41,755 nucleotides of DNA from Methanospirillum stamsii (GTDB lineage Archaea; Halobacteriota; Methanomicrobia; Methanomicrobiales; Methanospirillaceae): contig NZ_QGMZ01000013.1 of NCBI RefSeq assembly GCF_003173335.1, forward strand, positions 1-41,755, read 5' to 3'. The notes below the pieces were generated by a model. The model made no database searches. It was not told the origin of the DNA and saw only the letters and a program-made list of their open reading frames with translations. A program made the position numbers and the translations under genes. This document shows positions 16,559 to 25,054 of this stretch, one piece after another; position 1 is the first letter of the stretch; every line of letters begins with the position of its first letter.

Positions 16559-17803
16559 ATGATAGCTTATCATATCCTTAAAGAAGTAATTGGAGATCAA
16601 CATTAACGGTTTCTTAATCAGGATCCCGGCATACCCCGGAGAATTGACCCTGAACAGTTCCGGAGCAGAAACAGAATTGTAATCATCTCAGGAGTTCGCA
16701 GATCCGGGAAATCCACCTTCATAAAACAATTATCACTTGGATTCCCTTCGTTTTTATATCTGAATGCTGATGATGACCGGCTAATCGGAGCCACCAATGA
16801 TGACTTAGGATCTCTGCTCCTTATCTGGGAGGAATTATTTCCCGGAGTAAGAACGGTATTTTTAGATGAAATCCAGAATATTCCCGGATGGGAACGGGTT
16901 GTTCGAAGGATGCATGATGAAGGATACCGGATTTTTCTGACCGGATCAAATGCACAGATGCTGAGTAAAGAACTGGGAACCCATCTGACCGGGAGATATG
17001 TAAGAATTGAATTATACCCTTTCGGATTTGATGAATATTGTACCTTTCATCAATTTACCTGGAATAAAACCGGCATCCATACCACCATTGAATCTGCTGC
17101 AGCTCTCCGTCTTTTTTATCAGTTCATTGAAGACGGGGGATTTCCGGAATTTCTAAAAGATCCTGATCCCGAAATATTACGAAGAACCTTTGACGACATT
17201 CTGTTTCGTGATATCATCGCCAGATATGCCATTCGTGAAATCAAGGCATTTCGTTTGTTATGCAGATACTTGTATACGAACATGACAAGAGAAGCAAGTC
17301 TTACGTCGCTGGCTTCAATTGTTCAGATGAAAAGCCCGGTTTCCCTAAAAAACTGGATTGGATATCTTGAAGATAGTTATCTTATCGGAAGTCTTTCTCC
17401 TTTTGAATACTCAATGAAGAAACAACTCTCACGGAACCAAAAATATTATGGGATTGATACAGCACTTCGTAATGCCGTAGCATTCAGATTTTCAGACGAC
17501 TATGGCCTTCTCCTTGAAAACATCGTGTGGCTGGAACTATGCAGAAGAGGGTATGAATTATACTGGCTTAAAGGACAATACGAATGTGATTTTATCGTCG
17601 TCGAGCAAGGGAGAGTATGTATGGCAATCCAGGTATGCTGGCACCTCTCTGATGAAAATAAAAAAAGGGAGTACGATGGAGTTATTGAGGCATATAATAT
17701 GTTTCCAGGTTCAAATGGCTATATATTGACACTCCATCAGGAAGAACAACCAGCTGAAAATATCAGGGTAATGCCGGTCTGGAAATGGATACTTGAACAG
17801 TGA
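16559..17803 (+). pseudogene. AAA-family ATPase with DUF4143 domain, interrupted by an in-frame stop at codon 16
   Basis: Translation from ATG 16559 gives MIAYHILKEVIGDQH and then TAA (16604-16606). The frame continues without another break as RFLNQDPGIPRRIDPEQF, Walker A GVRRSGKST (from 16691), Walker B TVFLDEIQN and LTGSNAQML. The DUF4143 part follows (GRYVRIELYPFGFDEY, DDILFRDIIARY) and a nuclease-like end (YECDFIVVEQGRVCMAIQV). The residues on either side of the stop fit the family's usual N-terminus, so one substitution at a Gln or Glu codon would explain it. No ATG, GTG or TTG follows the stop in frame before the Walker A motif. The first later ATG, at 16910, would give a 297-residue product lacking nucleotide binding. 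Such ATPases are accessory genes of unknown function. Confidence 0.8.
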
Positions 17804-17824
17804 GTTTGAGAGAGAAATGTTGTA

Positions 17825-18157
17825 TCATCCATAAACCCATATCACCTCACGCTCTACATAGGGTCTCATGTGTAGAGAGAGTCCCTTTACAGTTACAAGA
17901 TCTACAAAGCGACCGAAAATCTCCTCCAATTCATCTGCAAGGTTAATATATCTCCGATATATCCCTTTTTCAGGAGTTAAATCCACGAGGATATCTATGT
18001 CACTATCAGATGTATCTTCTCTCCGGCTGACAGAACCAAAGATGCCGAGCCTTGTCACTCCATAATTTCTCTTCATCTCTTCTATGTGAGAATTTAGTTT
18101 TGAAAGAACAAATGGAAGAGAAGAATGAGAACTCTCGTTCATTATGATATTCATCAT
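17825..18157 (-). CDS. MNT-type nucleotidyltransferase (minimal Pol-beta fold, MntA-like)
   Basis: The 110-residue protein shows the GSx10DxD signature in FGSVSRREDTSDSDIDILVDL. A helical end follows with RFVDLVTVKGL, whose aspartate would be the third acidic residue. Related MntA proteins act as antitoxins by adding AMP to a HEPN-family HepT toxin. No HepT gene adjoins it on either side: the next gene on this strand is a thioredoxin-fold protein, and the broken ATPase converges with a 21-nt gap. It is therefore an orphan of a two-gene module, or it works with a distant partner. The start could also be a few codons further in. Confidence 0.85.
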   Translation of the reverse strand: MMNIIMNESSHSSLPFVLSKLNSHIEEMKRNYGVTRLGIFGSVSRREDTSDSDIDILVDLTPEKGIYRRYINLADELEEIFGRFVDLVTVKGLSLHMRPYVEREVIWVYG

Positions 18158-18204
18158 TCTCCATCCATATTACAGTATCGAAAACCTAATCGTTTGAACC
18201 TACA

Positions 18205-18636
18205 TTACTCATTATATAACAGGGTAAACGGCTCAAACAGTAGTTTTATACTCTCAACCCCTTCAAGCCCTGCCGGACCAATAAAAGCGGTCGGGGCCAT
18301 CAGGTTTTTCTGCTTATATTCTTTCATATAATCCTCGAACATCAGTTTATTTGTTGTATTAAGATGGAGATCATAGTACTCAATATCAATCTCCGGATAT
18401 TTTTTTTCAAAATCACCAAGATATTTCATCGCATCCTCGCAGGTTTCACAGATAGTGTCATGAAATACGATTACCGATCCGGTTTTGGGATATTCTTCAA
18501 ACCGTTCCAGGATTTCATCTTTTGAGAGAGAGGAACTATAGAGGGTACCATCTGAAAAGAATACCCGCTCTGCGGTTATCGGGGTTGTAATGATGATGAA
18601 AAATAAAAGGATCGTACCGATCCTGAGGGAAACCAT
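18205..18636 (-). CDS. Exported thioredoxin-fold protein with a CxxC motif
   Basis: The 143-residue protein has a signal peptide (MVSLRIGTILLFFIIITTPI, cleavage near 22). The mature part is a thioredoxin-like fold with VIVFHDTICETCEDAMKYL (C63, C66), a middle strand IDIEYYDLH and a cis-proline-like APTAFIGPAGLEG. It probably acts outside the membrane as a disulfide oxidoreductase or thiol carrier. The CETC dipeptide differs from the classic CGPC, so its redox potential cannot be guessed. It lies 47 nt upstream of the nucleotidyltransferase start on the same strand. It is divergent from the isochorismatase-family gene. Confidence 0.78.
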   Translation of the reverse strand: MVSLRIGTILLFFIIITTPITAERVFFSDGTLYSSSLSKDEILERFEEYPKTGSVIVFHDTICETCEDAMKYLGDFEKKYPEIDIEYYDLHLNTTNKLMFEDYMKEYKQKNLMAPTAFIGPAGLEGVESIKLLFEPFTLLYNE

Positions 18637-18714
18637 ACTCAGTATTTCTCATCGTAAGTATGTAAGATTGCTGAGAGAATAGCCATTATATGGATGGAAC
18701 CTAACCGATATACC

Positions 18715-19287
18715 ATGAAAAAACCAGCTCTCCTCATCATCGACATGCAAAATGACTTTGCATCCAAAAAAGCAGTCCTCCCGGTTGCCGGAGCAGAAAA
18801 TGTCATTAGCCCATTAACGCAGGTTCTTTCAGAATTCAGAGCCCGAAACCTTCCAATCTTTCACGTTGTCCGGGTCCACCACCCGGATGGATCTGACGTG
18901 GAATGGTTCAGGGCTGAAAAATTCAAATCTACGCCATTTGCAGTAAGAAGGACACCCGGAGCCGATGTCATTGACGAACTAAAGCCAAAGCCCGGAGAAT
19001 ACCTGCTTGAAAAAACCCGGATGAGTGCATTCATCGGAACCGGACTGGACCTGACCCTCCGGACTCTTGGAATAGAGATTGTTGTCATTGCAGGAATCCA
19101 GACCCCGAACTGTATCAGGACCACGGTATTTGATGCCATGGCATATAATTACGAGACGGTCCTTGTAAATGATGCAACAGGGGCACAGACCAGGGAGATC
19201 CATGAGGCAAATGTCCTTGACATGAAAAATATTGGCGTTACAGTCATCAACGCACCGGACCTGGCTAACTGGCTCGATTCTATATAG
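18715..19287 (+). CDS. Isochorismatase-family cysteine hydrolase
   Basis: This 190-residue enzyme has the family triad D10 (IDMQNDF), K100 (LLEKTRMSAF) and C133 (GIQTPNCIRTT), with the cis-peptide before the cysteine. Family members hydrolyse nicotinamide, N-carbamoyl compounds, isochorismate or ureido groups. The sequence alone does not decide which; the absence of the DxH zinc loop of nicotinamidases argues against nicotinamide. The ATG at 18715 is preferred because MKKPALLIIDMQNDF is the typical family start and a TATA-like CATTATATGG lies just upstream. An in-frame ATG at 18694 would add seven residues. It converges on the CxxCxxCC gene. Confidence 0.88.
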   Translation: MKKPALLIIDMQNDFASKKAVLPVAGAENVISPLTQVLSEFRARNLPIFHVVRVHHPDGSDVEWFRAEKFKSTPFAVRRTPGADVIDELKPKPGEYLLEKTRMSAFIGTGLDLTLRTLGIEIVVIAGIQTPNCIRTTVFDAMAYNYETVLVNDATGAQTREIHEANVLDMKNIGVTVINAPDLANWLDSI

Positions 19288-19292
19288 ACAGG

Positions 19293-19763
19293 TTATTCTG
19301 TCCGGTACCCGTGGGTTTTAAAAAACCCGGAGAGCCATGAATCACGCTCTTCATCACTCGCAGGAAGATCTGATACACATGATTCATACAACGCACGAAG
19401 TCCGGAATCGTTCGAATGAAGAGCTCCCATCCCGGTGATATACCCGACCATGGTATCACCGGAATAAACTCTGACCGCTACACACCGGTAAATCTTACAC
19501 TGGGCAGGACTTGTGTTATGGATGGTGCAGACGATCCGGTCATCTCCTGCCGGACGCAAAAAAGGACAGGCATGGGGATGTAAAGCGGAGAAATCCCGAT
19601 TATTAAATATATTCCGTTTGTCCTCATCCACAACAGCCTGAAACGGAGTATTGGTGGAAACACAGGAACAGGCGTAGGTGTATGGTCCGGTCTGCTCCTC
19701 GATAACGATATAGTCACCTAAGTATATGCAACATTGACCACATTGTGTGCAGGTAAAGACCAT
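19293..19763 (-). CDS. YkgJ-family zinc/iron-chelating CxxCxxCC protein
   Basis: The protein has 156 residues when started at ATG 19763, which places CTQCGQCC right after the N-terminus as in the family. Further cysteines occur in YACSCV, HACPFLRP, CTIHNTSPAQCKIYRC. The set of about ten is typical of PF03692 proteins, which bind zinc or an iron-sulfur cluster; their function is largely unknown. A longer in-frame start at 20024 would run backwards into ilvD and add residues unlike any domain, so I reject it. It is divergent from ilvD with 133 nt between the starts and converges on the isochorismatase-family gene with 5 nt. Confidence 0.85.
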   Translation of the reverse strand: MVFTCTQCGQCCIYLGDYIVIEEQTGPYTYACSCVSTNTPFQAVVDEDKRNIFNNRDFSALHPHACPFLRPAGDDRIVCTIHNTSPAQCKIYRCVAVRVYSGDTMVGYITGMGALHSNDSGLRALYESCVSDLPASDEERDSWLSGFFKTHGYRTE

Positions 19764-19896
19764 GATCAGTATTGGTCGCACCGGTTTATGCACCATGTGG
19801 TTGTACGTATCCGGATAGGTGGTGCAGGTGATGAAATTTTTTGCACCACCATCCTTTCCTTTATCTTCTGGTCGGCCCAATCTGTTCATGAGTATC

Positions 19897-21546
19897 ATGC
19901 GGAGTGATGAGGTCAAAACCGGATACGCCCGGGCACCGAACCGGTCGCTTATCAGATCTCTCGGGATTGATGAGAGTGAGATGAACCAGCCGTTCATCGG
20001 GATTGCAAACTCCTGGAATACCATCGTCCCCGGTCACATGCACCTTCGAAACCTGGGAGAGAGGGTTCGCGAGGGAATTGCTGCCGGAGGCGGGACGGCA
20101 TTTGAATTTAATACCATCGGGATATGCGACGGTATCGCCATGGGACACGAAGGAATGCGGTATTCACTCCCTTCACGGGAAAATATTGCAGATTCTGTGG
20201 AACTCATGATCCAGGCACACAAATTCGACGGTATTGTCTGTGTATGCACCTGTGACAAGATTGTTCCCGGAATGCTCATGGCAGCGGCAAGGTGCAATAT
20301 TCCGGCAATAGTGGTTACCGGTGGAAACATGCTCCCCGGTCATTATCATGGCTGCGAACTATCCCTGACCGATGTATTTGAGGGAGTCGGAAAGGTTGCC
20401 GGTGGAAAAATGACCGAGGAGGAACTACATGAACTGGAAGCTGCAGCAATGCCAGGATGCGGATCATGTCAGGGCCTTTATACCGCAAACACGATGGCCT
20501 GTATGACCGAGGCAGTCGGCATGTCTCTTCCCGGATGTGCAGCAACACCGGCAGTTTATGCAGAAAAACTCCGGCTTGCATACCGATCAGGAAAACGTAT
20601 CTGTGATCTGGTGAAAAAGCAGGTCCTTCCCCGTGATATTATCACTCCGGCAAGTCTTCGCAATGCCATCAGGGTGGACATGGCTCTTGGCGGATCCACA
20701 AACACCGTCCTCCATCTGATGGCCATCGCAACCGAAGCAGGCGTTCCCTTTTCTCTGCAGGAATTTAACGTCATATCCGGCCAGGTGCCCCATATCGCCT
20801 CCATGATGCCCGGAGGCCCGCATTCAATGGAAACCCTGCATCATGCCGGAGGAATCCCGGCGGTTTTCAGACAGATTAAAAAGTATCTGGAGAATTGTGA
20901 GACGGTTTCCGGAATGGACACATATTCTATCGCCAATGCAGTCAGGTATGTGAATAAAGAGGTTATCAGACCACCTGAATCACCGGTTCATGCAAGCGGC
21001 GGCCTTATGATTCTGACCGGAAACCTGGCTCCAGGCGGTGCGGTCATAAAAAGTGGTGCGGTCCAGGACGAGATGTGGAAACACACCGGTCCGGCACGGG
21101 TCTTTGATGGTGAAGCCGATGCCATGAAAGCCATCCTTGAACGGCAGATAACCGAAGGAGACGTAGTGATTATCAGGTACGAAGGACCAAAAGGCGGACC
21201 AGGTATGCCGGAAATGCTCTCTCCAACCTCCGCTCTTGTCGGTCTTGGATACAGCAGAGTTGCCCTCATCACCGACGGGCGGTTTTCAGGTGGTACCAGA
21301 GGGCCCTGTATCGGACACGTATCTCCGGAAGCTGCAGTAGGAGGCCCCATTGCCTTTGTCAAAGAGGGAGACAGCATCTCAATCGATCTCCATACAAAGA
21401 GTATCGAACTCGGGGTCAGTCCGGACGAACTTGAAAAGAGAAAGGCTGGATGGAAACCGACACAAAGACCACTCACCAGTGTCCTTTCACGGTATGCTGC
21501 AGCAGTAGGTCAGGCAGATGTTGGTGCAGTACTACTGCAGAAGTAA
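19897..21546 (+). CDS. ilvD: Dihydroxy-acid dehydratase
   Basis: The 549-residue enzyme dehydrates 2,3-dihydroxy-isovalerate and 2,3-dihydroxy-3-methylvalerate to the 2-oxo acids for valine, isoleucine and leucine. The iron-sulfur cysteines lie in [10 protein letters not shown] and [17 protein letters not shown]. The substrate region [10 protein letters not shown] and the signature [20 protein letters not shown] are complete. The start chosen is ATG 19897 because [18 protein letters not shown] is the standard archaeal N-terminus. In-frame ATGs at 19888 and 19819 would add up to 26 residues unlike the family. No other ilv genes adjoin it, so it is a single-gene unit followed by a T-rich terminator. 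Confidence 0.97.
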   Translation: MRSDEVKTGYARAPNRSLIRSLGIDESEMNQPFIGIANSWNTIVPGHMHLRNLGERVREGIAAGGGTAFEFNTIGICDGIAMGHEGMRYSLPSRENIADSVELMIQAHKFDGIVCVCTCDKIVPGMLMAAARCNIPAIVVTGGNMLPGHYHGCELSLTDVFEGVGKVAGGKMTEEELHELEAAAMPGCGSCQGLYTANTMACMTEAVGMSLPGCAATPAVYAEKLRLAYRSGKRICDLVKKQVLPRDIITPASLRNAIRVDMALGGSTNTVLHLMAIATEAGVPFSLQEFNVISGQVPHIASMMPGGPHSMETLHHAGGIPAVFRQIKKYLENCETVSGMDTYSIANAVRYVNKEVIRPPESPVHASGGLMILTGNLAPGGAVIKSGAVQDEMWKHTGPARVFDGEADAMKAILERQITEGDVVIIRYEGPKGGPGMPEMLSPTSALVGLGYSRVALITDGRFSGGTRGPCIGHVSPEAAVGGPIAFVKEGDSISIDLHTKSIELGVSPDELEKRKAGWKPTQRPLTSVLSRYAAAVGQADVGAVLLQK

Positions 21547-21560
21547 ATCGGGTATTTACA

Positions 21561-21576
21561 CTTCTTTCTTTTTTTA
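21561..21576 (+). terminator. T-rich terminator after ilvD
   Basis: A pyrimidine stretch ending in a run of seven or more T lies about 15-30 nt after the ilvD stop. This fits archaeal oligo-T termination. Confidence 0.5.
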
Positions 21577-21652
21577 AATAATCCGGAGAAGAACCACTCC
21601 GGTGTCAAAACCCACATCTATAATTTCTTTCACCTCCTAACAGGTGATCATT

Positions 21653-23164
21653 ATGGAAAAGTCCATCGATGAGATCAACCGGCGTATACGTGACGGTTCA
21701 GCCCGGGTGGTCACTGCCGATGAGATGCCGGACATCGTTGCCGAGCTCGGAGAGGAAGGAGCACTGAGAGAGGTGGATGTTGTAACCACCGGAACATTCG
21801 GGGCTATGTGTTCCTCCGGAGCATTTTTAAACTTTGGTCATGCCGAACCACCGATAAAGATGGAACGGCTCTGGCTCAACGATGTTGAAGCATACGGCGG
21901 CATTGCAGCAGTGGATACCTACATCGGTGCGACAAACAAGTCAGTTACCAGGATGGAAAGTTACGGGGGTGCCCATGTTATCGAGGACTTTATTTCAGGA
22001 AAGTCTGTTGAACTTCGTGCCCAGTCTTCAGGATCTGACTGTTATCCCCGGAGAAGTATCACCACCGAAATCAGGCTGGAAGATTTAAACCAGGCCATCA
22101 TGGTCAATCCGCGAAATGCCTACCAGCGATACGATGCAGCAGTGAACACCTCAGAAGATACCCTGTACACGTACATGGGAACCCTGCTGCCTCACAGTGG
22201 AAATGTTTCATTTTCAGGGGCCGGAACATTAAATCCGATATCTAATGATCCAAACCTCCGGCTTATTGGAAGTGGTGTCCCAATCCTTCTCGGTGGTGCA
22301 CAGGGAATGGTTGTGGGTGAAGGAACACAGCACTCGTCAGCAGGGAACTTTGCAACCCTGATGACCACTGCAGATATGACAGAAATGAATACCGACTTCC
22401 TCCGGGCAGGGTTCATGTACAGGTACGGGCCTACCCTGTATCTCGGGATTGGAATTCCTCTGCCGGTTCTTGACATTGAGACCGTCAGGAAGACTGCAGT
22501 AAGGGACGAAGATATCACGGTTAGTATCAGGGACTATGGTGTTCCGTCACGGAGCAGACCGGTTATCAGGCAGGTAAGTTATGCGGAACTGAAATCCGGA
22601 ACCATCGAACTGAATGACGAGGAGGTTAAAACATCCTCTCTCTCTTCATACCGCCGGGCAAAAATGGTCGCAAATACCCTGAAAAACTGGATTGAAGAGG
22701 GTCATATGACCATGTGTCTCCCGACCAGGTATATTGACCCGTCAAAACAGGCAAAACCTATGAGGGAAACCAGGAAAATGGTTCTTGTTCAGGAGATTAT
22801 GCAGCGACGGGTGGTCACTATCAAGGAAGATCAGGATATCACGGATGCAGCAAAAAAACTCCTGAAAGGAGAAACGAACCATCTGCCGGTCCTCAATGAA
22901 GAGGGAAGACTGACCGGTGTTGTTACGACATTTGACATCGCAAAAGCAGTTGCACGTCCGGAACGAAAGGTAAAGGTTCAGGATGTCATGACAAGAAACG
23001 TGATTACCACACTGGTTGATGAACCGATTGATATTGCTGCACAAAAGATGGAACATCACCGGATTAGTGCCCTTCCGGTAGTCGATGCACAAAACCAGTG
23101 TATTGCAATACTCCATGCAAGCGATTTAGGGAAACTGTTCAAACCCGGAGGCAGCCGGCCATGA
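21653..23164 (+). CDS. Homocysteine biosynthesis protein: DUF39 (COG1900) with two CBS domains
   Basis: The 503-residue protein has an N-terminal DUF39 domain (to about 380) with GTFGAMCSSGAFLNFGHAEP and RAQSSGSDCYPRR, holding the conserved cysteines. A CBS pair follows (about 388-500; QEIMQRRVVTIKEDQDITDA, VQDVMTRNVITTLVDEP). Genetic work in Methanosarcina links this family, with the NIL-ferredoxin encoded next to it, to homocysteine synthesis from aspartate semialdehyde and sulfide. The CBS pair may sense S-adenosylmethionine or adenylates; that is inference. The start is ATG 21653 with an AGGTGA ribosome site 5 nt upstream; a GTG at 21644 would overlap that site. The stop overlaps the next start by ATGA. 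Confidence 0.93.
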   Translation: MEKSIDEINRRIRDGSARVVTADEMPDIVAELGEEGALREVDVVTTGTFGAMCSSGAFLNFGHAEPPIKMERLWLNDVEAYGGIAAVDTYIGATNKSVTRMESYGGAHVIEDFISGKSVELRAQSSGSDCYPRRSITTEIRLEDLNQAIMVNPRNAYQRYDAAVNTSEDTLYTYMGTLLPHSGNVSFSGAGTLNPISNDPNLRLIGSGVPILLGGAQGMVVGEGTQHSSAGNFATLMTTADMTEMNTDFLRAGFMYRYGPTLYLGIGIPLPVLDIETVRKTAVRDEDITVSIRDYGVPSRSRPVIRQVSYAELKSGTIELNDEEVKTSSLSSYRRAKMVANTLKNWIEEGHMTMCLPTRYIDPSKQAKPMRETRKMVLVQEIMQRRVVTIKEDQDITDAAKKLLKGETNHLPVLNEEGRLTGVVTTFDIAKAVARPERKVKVQDVMTRNVITTLVDEPIDIAAQKMEHHRISALPVVDAQNQCIAILHASDLGKLFKPGGSRP

Positions 23165-23544
23165 AACTTCTTGTCAGACTGTACCATGAGAGCAGACCGA
23201 TAATTGCCCAGGTAGTAAAGGATACCGGCATTCTTATCAATGTAGACCGGGCACGATCTGATGCTCACGAAGGAGAAGAAGCCCTGGTTGATGTGCCGGA
23301 TGAACATTGCATACTGATAAGTGAACGGATGCGAAGCCTTGGTGCGGAGGTCAGGATCCTTGAAGAAGGAATCAGGCATGATGATGATGAGTGTGTAGAC
23401 TGCGGAGCCTGTATCTCCATCTGCCCCAAAGGGGTCTTTTATTTTGATGATGAATGGAAACTGCAGGTCAATACGAAAAAATGCATTCTCTGTGGCAGAT
23501 GTATTATCAGTTGTCCGCACTCGGCCCTCTCCCTCAGTTATTAA
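23161..23544 (+). CDS. NIL-domain ferredoxin of the homocysteine biosynthesis system
   Basis: The 127-residue protein has an N-terminal NIL domain (about residues 1-72, VRLYHESRPIIAQVVKDTGI), found also in methionine transporters. Two [4Fe-4S] ferredoxin motifs follow: CVDCGACISICPKG and CILCGRCIISCPHS. In methanogens it partners with the DUF39 protein and is thought to supply electrons or handle sulfur. The start is the ATG that overlaps the upstream stop codon; an in-frame start 63 nt earlier would lie inside the DUF39 gene. It ends 3 nt before the next start, so the three genes form one tight operon. Confidence 0.95.
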   Translation: MKLLVRLYHESRPIIAQVVKDTGILINVDRARSDAHEGEEALVDVPDEHCILISERMRSLGAEVRILEEGIRHDDDECVDCGACISICPKGVFYFDDEWKLQVNTKKCILCGRCIISCPHSALSLSY

Positions 23545-23547
23545 GGG

Positions 23548-24279
23548 ATGACCATCCGTTACCATTTTGAACTCAGGGAAACAATCGCAACAATTCTCGC
23601 CGATAACGAAGAGGTTATTCAGGCAGCATCCATGGGGATGAGAACTGCAAGGTCTGAACTCGAACGTTATCTTGTCCGGGATCCCTTTTTTGGTACCAGT
23701 TATGAACCGGTACAGGTTCCGGACCATCCCATTATTGCACGAAGAATGGCACAAGCAGCAGAAAAGGCAGGAGTGGGGCCGATGGCAGCGGTTGCCGGAG
23801 CTGTTGCAGAACATGGTGTTGCAGCAGCACAAAAAAGCGGTGCCTCATTTTGTGTTATTGACAACGGAGGAGATATTGCCCTGATAACCGACCGTCCAGT
23901 CCGGATAGGAATATATGCAGGAGAATCTCCGTTATCCGGAAAATATGCCTTTGTTATCAGACCAACTGATGAGATTTATGGGATCTGCACATCATCTGCC
24001 ACGGTCGGTCATTCTTTTTCTTTTGGCACAGCAGACAGCGTCACGGTTTTTTCTTCTGATCCCATCCTTGCAGACGCTGTGGCAACAGCGGTATGTAATG
24101 TCCTGACCATTTCAGATAAATCCTGCCTGGATGAACTTGATACTGAAATTGACGGAGTTTATGCGATATTTAATGATACCAGTATAATCTGGGGTGAGGT
24201 CCCGCCCCTGGTCCGGGCAGAAAAAAGGGATGATCTCATCACCACCGGAGGCTTAGGTTTTTTTACCAGGGAATCATAA
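23548..24279 (+). CDS. UPF0280 / COG2122 protein, ApbE-related, of the homocysteine operon
   Basis: The 243-residue protein matches the UPF0280 family. Recognisable segments are AAVAGAVAEHGVAAAQKSGA, CVIDNGGDIAL and GICTSSATVGHSFSFGTADS. These resemble the active-site strands of ApbE flavin transferases, from which the family has diverged. It is commonly encoded with the DUF39 and NIL-ferredoxin genes and has been implicated with them in sulfide-dependent homocysteine formation. Its exact reaction is unknown to me. It follows the ferredoxin by 3 nt and precedes the PEBP gene by 13 nt, so the PEBP gene may belong to the same transcript. Confidence 0.92.
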   Translation: MTIRYHFELRETIATILADNEEVIQAASMGMRTARSELERYLVRDPFFGTSYEPVQVPDHPIIARRMAQAAEKAGVGPMAAVAGAVAEHGVAAAQKSGASFCVIDNGGDIALITDRPVRIGIYAGESPLSGKYAFVIRPTDEIYGICTSSATVGHSFSFGTADSVTVFSSDPILADAVATAVCNVLTISDKSCLDELDTEIDGVYAIFNDTSIIWGEVPPLVRAEKRDDLITTGGLGFFTRES

Positions 24280-24292
24280 TGAGACATCTGGT

Positions 24293-24751
24293 ATGCCAGT
24301 AATAACCCCTATTGTCGTCACCCTGGACTTTCTTGAATTCCCCCCGGGATATACCTGCAGGGGAGAAGACAGGACACCGGCACTAAATATTTCAAACCTC
24401 ACTGCAAAGTCCCTTGCAATCATGGTTTTCAATCCGTTTATTAAATCCTGCTGTTCTTTTTCGACCTGGCTTATATGGAATATCCCTGCAATGGCAAGAA
24501 TTCCGGAGGGTTTTCCAAAAGAGCCTGTCGTTACCAGACCGGTTTCAGCAGTACAGGGAAAAAATGATTATGGAACCATCGGGTATCACGGACCATGCCC
24601 GTTGGATGGAGAGATGCATCGGTACCAGTTCAGAGTCTATGGACTGGATACATTTCTGGACCTTCCTCCAGGATCGAGAAAGGATGACCTTATTCATGCA
24701 ATGCAGGGTCACGTCGTCCAGTATGGGGAGACGGTTGCCCTGGCACGATGA
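24293..24751 (+). CDS. PEBP / YbhB-YbcL family (Raf-kinase-inhibitor-like) protein
   Basis: The 152-residue protein has the phosphatidylethanolamine-binding-protein fold. It shows FPPGYTCRGEDRTPALNIS near the start (family: YTCDGxDxSPxLxW), WLIWNIPAMARIPEGFP (family: W.HW...IP), and then DYGTIGYHGPCPLDGEMHRYQFRVYGLD split over two conserved motifs (GxxGYxGPCPP, HRYxFxxYALD). The IVCxD-type ligand loop has changed to SLAIMVFNP with extra cysteines CC, so the usual acidic residue of the ligand pocket is missing. Archaeal members have no defined role. It lies 13 nt after the UPF0280 gene and is probably co-transcribed. Confidence 0.88.
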   Translation: MPVITPIVVTLDFLEFPPGYTCRGEDRTPALNISNLTAKSLAIMVFNPFIKSCCSFSTWLIWNIPAMARIPEGFPKEPVVTRPVSAVQGKNDYGTIGYHGPCPLDGEMHRYQFRVYGLDTFLDLPPGSRKDDLIHAMQGHVVQYGETVALAR

Positions 24752-25054
24752 GAGTTGGTTAAATTTTTACTGAAATTTTCGGAACTTTTACTGAAGATGC
24801 AGAAACATTCCCATTAATTCCAGTATTCTGGAGATCTCTTACCGGACATTTCCAGAACGGATACGGGCATTCACGATTACTTTTCTCTTCTGAACATACC
24901 GGCATTCCATGTATGTACCAGAGGTACAGGCAGTGTGGCCTGTTAGAGTGCTTCCCAGTGGTTCCTGTCACAATACACCGACTTCCTACAGTTATCAGTA
25001 GTATATTTTTTTCAGGGCTTTTAGAAGTTACGAATAATTCAATCGAAAAATTTT
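24752..25054. other. Gap between convergent genes, no confident gene
   Basis: These 303 nt separate the PEBP gene from the PEGA gene, which converge. A leftward open frame of up to 116 codons (24759-25109) crosses it and overlaps the PEGA stop. Its last 48 codons (from ATG 24905) encode a Cys-containing peptide with ECPYPFWKCPVRD. No ribosome site or promoter is evident and I do not recognise it, so I leave it unannotated. Confidence 0.35.

Noticed and set aside
19819-19896. Longer start for ilvD
   Set aside because: The added residues ([14 protein letters not shown]) do not match the family, and [10 protein letters not shown] is the normal N-terminus.
19764-20024. N-terminal extension of the CxxCxxCC protein into ilvD
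   Set aside because: The extension is antisense to conserved ilvD sequence, while the family motif begins right after the internal ATG at 19763.
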